From: a virus
Strand: one strand, 5' to 3'
IMG/VR virus record: IMGVR_UViG_3300042332_001412
Location: 1 to 54,016 of that record
Length of the DNA: 54,016 nt
The notes under the pieces are model-generated. The model ran no database searches. It saw only the letters and a list, made by a program, of their open reading frames with translations, and was not told the DNA's origin. Both the position numbers and the translations under genes were made by a program. This document shows, piece by piece, positions 49,193 to 54,016 of this stretch; position 1 is the stretch's first letter; each line of letters opens with the position of its first letter.

Positions 49193-49821
49193 AGTTCCAA
49201 ATCAATGTGTTCTAATTCACCCAGACCAATGTATTCAACACCATTGTGTATAGTGTGATGGTTGACATGCCAATGTCCATGAATGAATAGATCTGGTTTG
49301 TGAATCTCTAGTATATTATCAAGAAACTGACGAGTGATAGATGGATCGTCATATTTCGTTTTATTACACTTAGAGCACACTATGTATGTTAGACTCTCTG
49401 GCATTTCATGTGCCACAATGATAGATGGTTTGAGTTTCTCATATACATCGCACACAATGAGAAACTCTTTATATGATAATTCTTCATTCACCCACCAGTT
49501 GTAACCTTCTGTTCTGTAATGTGCATCAATAGATTTTGCACCACCAATACAGAAGATTTTATCATGAACCATTGTGCCATCAGGTATCCAGAATGGATGC
49601 TTTTTACATACACTTGGATTGTCATGATTGCCACGAATGAATCGGTGATCACCTTTTTTCATGGAATCATATGGTGGATTAGAATGAACTTGCTCAGTGA
49701 TCTTACTCACAAAGCCAACACCGAAGTCACCAACCTGAATCGAAGTATCGCATTCATTGATGATCTTCTTATACTTCTTCCAGTTACCATGAACATCACC
49801 AATGAAGCGAATACTTTTCAT
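49189..49821 (-). CDS. Calcineurin-like metallophosphoesterase
   Basis: A 210-residue enzyme with the full two-metal phosphoesterase signature: GDVHG (8-12), GDFG (31-34), GNHD (64-67), VAHE (136-139) and HGHWH (181-185). It probably hydrolyses a phosphodiester or phosphomonoester such as a nucleotide, cyclic nucleotide or RNA end; the substrate cannot be read from sequence. Similar small enzymes are common in cyanophages. A CSKCNK segment (149-154) is an unusual Cys pair. Start ATG overlaps the upstream membrane gene (ATGA). Confidence 0.9.
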   Translation of the reverse strand: MKSIRFIGDVHGNWKKYKKIINECDTSIQVGDFGVGFVSKITEQVHSNPPYDSMKKGDHRFIRGNHDNPSVCKKHPFWIPDGTMVHDKIFCIGGAKSIDAHYRTEGYNWWVNEELSYKEFLIVCDVYEKLKPSIIVAHEMPESLTYIVCSKCNKTKYDDPSITRQFLDNILEIHKPDLFIHGHWHVNHHTIHNGVEYIGLGELEHIDLEL

Positions 49822-50144
49822 TTGTTAAACCATTTGTAGATATAATATATTGCAAACAAAATGATTGCAACTAGAATCACATAGCGAAACACATAGACAG
49901 CCATCATGGCACCGAAGAGTAGAATCCAGAACCAACTACCATCAGATGATCCACTAGAATATGATTCAGATGAGTTATTAGATGATGGTGAACTAATTGG
50001 ATTGCATGTAACAACTTCTTTTGCACCATAAGTTGATTTAACTTGTGCAATAGCATCTTGTCGTACAATACCAGGAGTTTCAATCTCGATGTTCTGAAGA
50101 ACATTAGATTGAGTTCGGATTGTTGCTCTCCAGCGTTGTCCCAT
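49818..50144 (-). CDS. 108-residue membrane protein
   Basis: N-terminal soluble half MGQRWRATIRTQSNVLQNIE ... KSTYGAKEVVTCNPI, then a Ser/Gly linker, then two hydrophobic segments (WFWILLFGAMMAVYVF and VILVAIILFAIYYIY). The first half, with KSTYGAKEVV, looks like a small beta-alpha domain. Likely anchored in the host inner or thylakoid membrane. Confidence 0.6.
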   Translation of the reverse strand: MGQRWRATIRTQSNVLQNIEIETPGIVRQDAIAQVKSTYGAKEVVTCNPISSPSSNNSSESYSSGSSDGSWFWILLFGAMMAVYVFRYVILVAIILFAIYYIYKWFNK

Positions 50145-50145
50145 G

Positions 50146-50322
50146 TTACTGTCCTACTTTGTAAATGATGCAACGCTTAAACTCTTGCCACTCAGTATCG
50201 CTAAAGTTGTCACTAGCATAAGGAATACCAACATCACTGGCACATTGCCTTGCAATACTTTCAGGAACAGGAGTCGATAGGAAATCATACTGAATGATTG
50301 TGGCCAGAAGAATTGGAATCAT
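50146..50322 (-). CDS. 58-residue hypothetical protein
   Basis: MIPILLATIIQYDFLSTPVP then ESIARQCASDVGIPYA and TEWQEFKRCIIYKVGQ. A hydrophobic N-terminus of about 10 residues could be a short signal or anchor; two Cys follow. ATGA overlap with the upstream gene; the next gene starts one base after its stop. Confidence 0.6.
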   Translation of the reverse strand: MIPILLATIIQYDFLSTPVPESIARQCASDVGIPYASDNFSDTEWQEFKRCIIYKVGQ

Positions 50323-50543
50323 GATTCAGAAATGAAACGGTCAGACCAGAGCAACCCAAAGGTTTCTTTGAGGTTGTCCAGCATAGTGTAGCGTTGAATC
50401 AGGGTATTGTCAAGTGGCAATTCATGCAATCCATCATCATAGGGTGCCAGTACCTGAACTGACTGCAGAGCGTGCATGATAATGTCAATCATGAGTTCAT
50501 GTTGTGACTCAGTAAAAGTCACTGTGATGTCACCTTGGTTCAT
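50319..50543 (-). CDS. 74-residue hypothetical protein
   Basis: MNQGDITVTFTESQHELMID, then IIMHALQSVQVLAPYDDGLH and LDNLKETFGLLWSDRFISES. The mixture of two helices and an acidic loop is typical of small cyanophage early proteins. Starts 2 bases after the upstream stop. Confidence 0.6.
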   Translation of the reverse strand: MNQGDITVTFTESQHELMIDIIMHALQSVQVLAPYDDGLHELPLDNTLIQRYTMLDNLKETFGLLWSDRFISES

Positions 50544-50545
50544 AA

Positions 50546-50809
50546 TCAGTTTTTGTTAATAGTTACAATTCCACCAAATGCAAGACGGAGACCAATTAGA
50601 ATCCCCCAAACTTGCCATAGTGAGAGTACAGTGTAATTAAATAGATTTACAAGAATCCAGTGCAGTACCCATGCAACTGGAATCATTAGAATTGCACCAA
50701 GAGCAACTGCAACAATTACAACTCCAATGATTGCAACTCCAGCACCTAGGATTTCTGCCCAGGTGTAATTTTTGTTTGGCATAATGCGTCGGCGTCGTGA
50801 ATAGGTCAA
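50546..50809 (-). CDS. 87-residue membrane protein, probable TTG start
   Basis: A basic N-terminus (TYSRRRR) then three hydrophobic stretches, for example EILGAGVAIIGVVIVAVALG and ILMIPVAWVLHWILV. The reading frame starts at TTG at 50809 with a strong GAGGAGGA site a few bases upstream; an internal ATG (residue 10, base 50782) is the alternative. The SD sequence favours the TTG. First gene of the operon from 50809 to about 48648. Confidence 0.6.
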   Translation of the reverse strand: MTYSRRRRIMPNKNYTWAEILGAGVAIIGVVIVAVALGAILMIPVAWVLHWILVNLFNYTVLSLWQVWGILIGLRLAFGGIVTINKN

Positions 50810-50833
50810 GGAATCCTCCTCGTCAACAAAGAT

Positions 50834-50862
50834 AGATTAGGACAGACTGCATGGTGTGTCAA
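50834..50862 (-). promoter_or_regulatory. Sigma70-type early promoter
   Basis: TTGACA, 17 bases, TAATCT on the minus strand, between the helicase gene and the membrane-protein operon. Confidence 0.75.
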
Positions 50863-50889
50863 GGGGTCTGTGACACTCGGCAAACTGGT

Positions 50890-52131
50890 TCAGTCAACAT
50901 AATACTCTGGGGGGATACCCTGACGAAATACAAAGTCCACAACAGATTGCAGTCGTTGTTGTGTATTCTTACCATAGTTCTTGTGGACTGGCACAGTCAC
51001 AAACCCATGAGACTTGCGATATGACATGTAATCACCAGGAGTGAGTACACCATTGGCCATATCCTGTGCATCTTCACGATCAACACGAATAACTCGACCA
51101 ATAGTTTGACACATTTCAATCACATTGAGATTTCGCAGGAGCACAGAATGTGTGAGTCCTGGACAGTTGATACCTTCACTGAGAATAGAATAGTGAAACA
51201 ATACAAACTTCTTCTGTTTGTCTTGCCCCCACTTAGTCATTGTCTCAAAGAATACTTCACGATTTACTTTCTTGTCATTGACATATGCACCCTCTTTAGA
51301 TGTAATATGAAGAATCTCATAGCCACGCTGCTTGAACTGATTCATTACATCAGTACGAAACAACATCTGACACAATACTTTGGTGCTAGGTGCAGCTACC
51401 AATACTTTTTGTGCTTTGGTGTCATCAAGACCATCTAGAATATCCAATAGAGTCTTAGCATCATGCTTTGCAGCATTATCTTTCTCACGAACACCATCAA
51501 CCTCATGGATTTGCACCATAGGAGGAATGATGCTACCATTCTCAATCAGTTCAGGTGCAGGAACATTCTCGATCACCTGACCAAACACAATAGAGTTATT
51601 CATGCCACGACCTTTAGGATTCTGTGACAGTTTAGGTGTAGCAGTGAAATAGTATGAAGACTCTGCATGTTGAGACATCATTGCAGTAGAATAAAAGAAG
51701 TCTCGCTTACAGGCATTGTGAGCCTCATCAAAGTAGACTGTATCAATGTGTATTCCACTGTCAATAACACGATGAAGAGAATGATAAGTAGTAAAAAGTA
51801 ATTGGTGTTCATTGTTTTCTTTAACCATGTTGTGAAACATGGTGATATGATCAGGATTAGTTGTAGAGAAATGCTTAGTCTCACCAGAATGAACATGGGC
51901 AACCACAGCATTGGTGATCTGCTCAGTGAACTCTGCACAGAGCTGATTGGCCAGAAGGATCCTGGGAGCCACCACAAGGGCTGTGAAGGGCTTCTGTGCC
52001 TCATTCAGACGACGAATCAGATCACGGATCATGATCAGGGTCTTGCCACCGCCAGTGGGCACATACACCTGGCCCATACGAACCAGTTCCATCTTGGTGA
52101 GGCTACGGCTTTGGTGGGGTCGAAGCTTCAT
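50890..52131 (-). CDS. SF2 DEAD/DEAH-box helicase
   Basis: A 413-residue helicase. Walker A PTGGGKT (25-31), Walker B DEAH (135-138), motif III YFTATPK (161-167), a second RecA domain and motif VI QTIGRVIRVD. It resembles phage UvsW-type or DEAD/DEAH repair helicases that unwind or anneal DNA or act on R-loops. The ATG (MKLRPHQSRS) is preferred over a longer TTG frame from 52182, because that TTG is the -35 of a sigma70 promoter. The sequence from MKLRPHQ matches the usual helicase N-terminus. Confidence 0.85.
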   Translation of the reverse strand: MKLRPHQSRSLTKMELVRMGQVYVPTGGGKTLIMIRDLIRRLNEAQKPFTALVVAPRILLANQLCAEFTEQITNAVVAHVHSGETKHFSTTNPDHITMFHNMVKENNEHQLLFTTYHSLHRVIDSGIHIDTVYFDEAHNACKRDFFYSTAMMSQHAESSYYFTATPKLSQNPKGRGMNNSIVFGQVIENVPAPELIENGSIIPPMVQIHEVDGVREKDNAAKHDAKTLLDILDGLDDTKAQKVLVAAPSTKVLCQMLFRTDVMNQFKQRGYEILHITSKEGAYVNDKKVNREVFFETMTKWGQDKQKKFVLFHYSILSEGINCPGLTHSVLLRNLNVIEMCQTIGRVIRVDREDAQDMANGVLTPGDYMSYRKSHGFVTVPVHKNYGKNTQQRLQSVVDFVFRQGIPPEYYVD

Positions 52132-52152
52132 GGGGAAAACAGCAATGGGTCC

Positions 52153-52182
52153 ACCATACCATGGCAGACCCAAGCTTGTCAA
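52153..52182 (-). promoter_or_regulatory. Sigma70-type promoter for the helicase
   Basis: TTGACA, 18 bases, TATGGT on the minus strand, just after the stop of the 598-residue gene. Confidence 0.65.
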
Positions 52183-52189
52183 GAGTTAT

Positions 52190-53986
52190 TCAGGACATGT
52201 AGAAATGAGGTACAGTATCAAACTCTTTTATACTCTTCATCATACTTTTAGTTACTTGTGCTTTAATTGCACCTATTATTTGTGTTGATTTAAAAGCTCC
52301 ACTTGGATTATTCTGCAAGAACAGTTTGTATGATTTTTTAGTGATCACACCAAACACAGTTAGGAATATTCTCTGCTTCAAATATCTGTGCATTTTAATG
52401 CCACCCCTAGTTAGAAAATATGATACTTGAGCATTCTCATAATGGGTCTTAATCATGGAATCTGAAGTATTCATTCCTGATGATAGTGGATTCTTTAAAA
52501 TTAAATTCACTACTGCAACTCTGTAAGTATTCAAAATATTTTCTCGTTGAGTAACTTTTTCATACTCCTCAATAAATTTAATCAAACTATCTTGTCGTTC
52601 AGAACCTACAACAAAAAGTGGTTTTGATATATCTCGTTTTGCTCTGGCATATAGTGTTTGTAAATTCTTTATTTGCATTGAATAATTCTTTGTATCTTTA
52701 CTAGGGCTCTTTCCATAATCATATTTTCCATGCTGACCTTTCTTGTAAGTCATTTTGGAATACATACCATCTTTTGTATAGGATGTTTGTGGATCTGTTT
52801 TCTTTAGTTTTCTATATACTGGAGTTTTACCTGCTCCTGCTGGTTTTGATACTTGAATATCAGTATTAATTTGTTGTGTTAAATTAACTGATTTGTTTAT
52901 GCTACCAGACAATGCATAGTTTAATGCTTTCTTGCGAATAGATATTAGTTCATTATTAATTTTATCAAATTCTGGATATTTGAATAGAAAATTCTCTAAT
53001 GGCTTAACTCCTGTTCCTCCAACCCATTGAGTACTATAGCCAGGAGTATTGAAAAACTGACCATTAAATCCTGCAGTTCCACCTCCATCTTTCTGTGCCT
53101 TTGGCCATGCCAATAGATTGAATTTTACATCATTTTCATATAATCCTAAGCGTTTATATCTGAAGGTAACTGGAAACTTCCATTGACCAATTCTATTGAC
53201 ATCAATTTTAGTATGAAGAAATACAGTTTCATCTATCATCTTATCTATATTTGTTTTAGGATCCGAAAGCATAGCAATAAATTTGCTATATGGATCAACA
53301 TGCTTAAGCATCTTCTTGCCAACTGCATTGCCTGGCTTTCCTACTATTTTGATATTCTTCGTTCCATTAGTTGCAGGCAATTTCAATGAAACTCCAAACA
53401 ATGTATGCTTCTTCCAATACATTTCTAGTAGTTCATTATACTTATCAAAATTATTGATTAAATATATGTCACTTTTGTTTAATATTTCAGCTTCAAATGT
53501 TTCCTCTATATTATTCTTTGCAGTCTTCTTTACAATGTAAATATCTGCACTGGATAACACATCCTCTTTTATTGGAAGTTTAGTTGCTTTAATTATTTTT
53601 CCCAAACATCTATTCTTTATCAATTTCATGAATGGATCGGTTTGATCCAAGAACTCATACATTTGAAAATTTTTAGAGATCAAATTTCTATGATAAAAGT
53701 TCTTAGCAACATCATATACTATTTTCACAGAAATATCTATACTCTTTTCATTTGTAGATGGGGTAGTAGTTGTTGGCCAATTTTCAAATACTTTTTTGAA
53801 TAGAAAATTCTGACCCAAATACTTCTCATATGCACTGGTATCACTAGTGATATCTGAATCAAACAAATCATAAAACGATTGTTCATGTTGAGCTTCGGTT
53901 TGTTTAGAATACTTATATACAGCAAAATGAGCAAATGCAAGACATTGCATAAGCTCTTTGCCTAAATCCCATTTTTCTAGTGCCAT
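52190..53986 (-). CDS. Large unknown protein with nuclease-like motif spacing
   Basis: A 598-residue protein. Residues 141-202 contain VLSSADIYIVKK (Asp148), a second KSDIYLINNF (Asp173) and FGVSLKLPA (Ser200-Leu-Lys202). A strand Asp followed by a '(x)SLK' strand is the layout of some PD-(D/E)xK relatives. The C-terminal 400 residues are basic with GGGTAGFNGQFFNTPGYSTQ, VYRKLKKTDPQTSYTKDGM, and end EFDTVPHFYMS. It may be a DNA-processing enzyme, but no family is confirmed. The ATG directly follows a TAA. Confidence 0.4.
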   Translation of the reverse strand: MALEKWDLGKELMQCLAFAHFAVYKYSKQTEAQHEQSFYDLFDSDITSDTSAYEKYLGQNFLFKKVFENWPTTTTPSTNEKSIDISVKIVYDVAKNFYHRNLISKNFQMYEFLDQTDPFMKLIKNRCLGKIIKATKLPIKEDVLSSADIYIVKKTAKNNIEETFEAEILNKSDIYLINNFDKYNELLEMYWKKHTLFGVSLKLPATNGTKNIKIVGKPGNAVGKKMLKHVDPYSKFIAMLSDPKTNIDKMIDETVFLHTKIDVNRIGQWKFPVTFRYKRLGLYENDVKFNLLAWPKAQKDGGGTAGFNGQFFNTPGYSTQWVGGTGVKPLENFLFKYPEFDKINNELISIRKKALNYALSGSINKSVNLTQQINTDIQVSKPAGAGKTPVYRKLKKTDPQTSYTKDGMYSKMTYKKGQHGKYDYGKSPSKDTKNYSMQIKNLQTLYARAKRDISKPLFVVGSERQDSLIKFIEEYEKVTQRENILNTYRVAVVNLILKNPLSSGMNTSDSMIKTHYENAQVSYFLTRGGIKMHRYLKQRIFLTVFGVITKKSYKLFLQNNPSGAFKSTQIIGAIKAQVTKSMMKSIKEFDTVPHFYMS

Positions 53987-54016
53987 TTACCTTCTTCTAC
54001 GAATTGTTGGTGATGG
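53987..54016 (-). CDS. C-terminal end of an upstream gene
   Basis: The last nine codons of a gene that continues off the right edge, reading PSPTIRRRR then TAA immediately before the ATG of the 598-residue gene. Only tail composition (basic) can be read. The frame is inferred from the stop/start adjacency. Confidence 0.35.
   Translation of the reverse strand, partial: PSPTIRRRR

Noticed and set aside
52132-52182. N-terminal extension of the helicase to 52182
   Set aside because: Same reason: a TTG that is part of TTGACA; the conserved helicase N-terminus begins at the internal ATG.
1-54016. tRNA genes or integrase/attachment sites
   Set aside because: No cloverleaf with an acceptor TTCRANNC arm and no recombinase were found by eye; this is not a proof of absence.

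Overview
The window is a contiguous piece of a T4-like myovirus that most likely infects a cyanobacterium (a cyanomyovirus of the Synechococcus/Prochlorococcus phage type). The basis is the T4 order of head, neck, tail and baseplate genes, cyanophage-style oversized baseplate proteins, T4-type late promoter boxes, and a field of very small genes each with its own sigma70-like promoter. Every gene I can support is read from the minus strand, so transcription runs from high to low coordinates. No integrase, insertion sequence, CRISPR array, rRNA or tRNA was seen.

Late (structural) half, about 1-40,950. Reading from low coordinates: major capsid gp23 (cut by the window edge), scaffold gp22, prohead protease gp21, a small acidic prohead-core candidate, portal gp20, tail tube gp19, tail sheath gp18, large terminase gp17, two virion-associated candidates, small terminase gp16, tail completion gp15, neck proteins gp14 and gp13, a coiled-coil peptide, and an 800-residue protein with five 54-residue repeats. 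Then come small virion-type proteins, a 52-residue NblA-like peptide, and the baseplate block: a 2101-residue DUF4815-type protein, gp8, a 2678-residue gp7, gp6, gp25, two tiny ORFs, a PAAR spike tip and an 1107-residue structural protein. TATAAATA-like boxes precede many of these genes.

Boundary and GC-rich patch, about 40,950-43,450. A roughly 430-base region without a convincing gene, full of inverted repeats, is followed by a visibly GC-richer stretch. It holds a GP88-family protein and several short orphans, with GC-rich stem-loops in nearly every intergenic space.

Early small-gene half, about 43,450-54,016. Many proteins of 28-110 residues occur in tight ATGA-overlap chains or as single genes behind a recurring cassette (TTGACA, 17-18 bases, -10, then a GTTCA/TGAAC leader hairpin). 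Larger members are an HNH/AP2-like protein, two proteins with PD-(D/E)xK-like motif spacing, a calcineurin-like phosphoesterase and an SF2 helicase. The intergenic region at 45,580-45,943 holds the only strong plus-strand promoter I found, pointing into an apparently gene-free hairpin/repeat region; it is a candidate noncoding RNA locus.

The late genes encode head assembly, DNA packaging and the contractile tail. The early genes are mostly of unknown function and are probably host-takeover or DNA-metabolism accessories. All function calls are read by eye from motifs and gene order; no database search was run.
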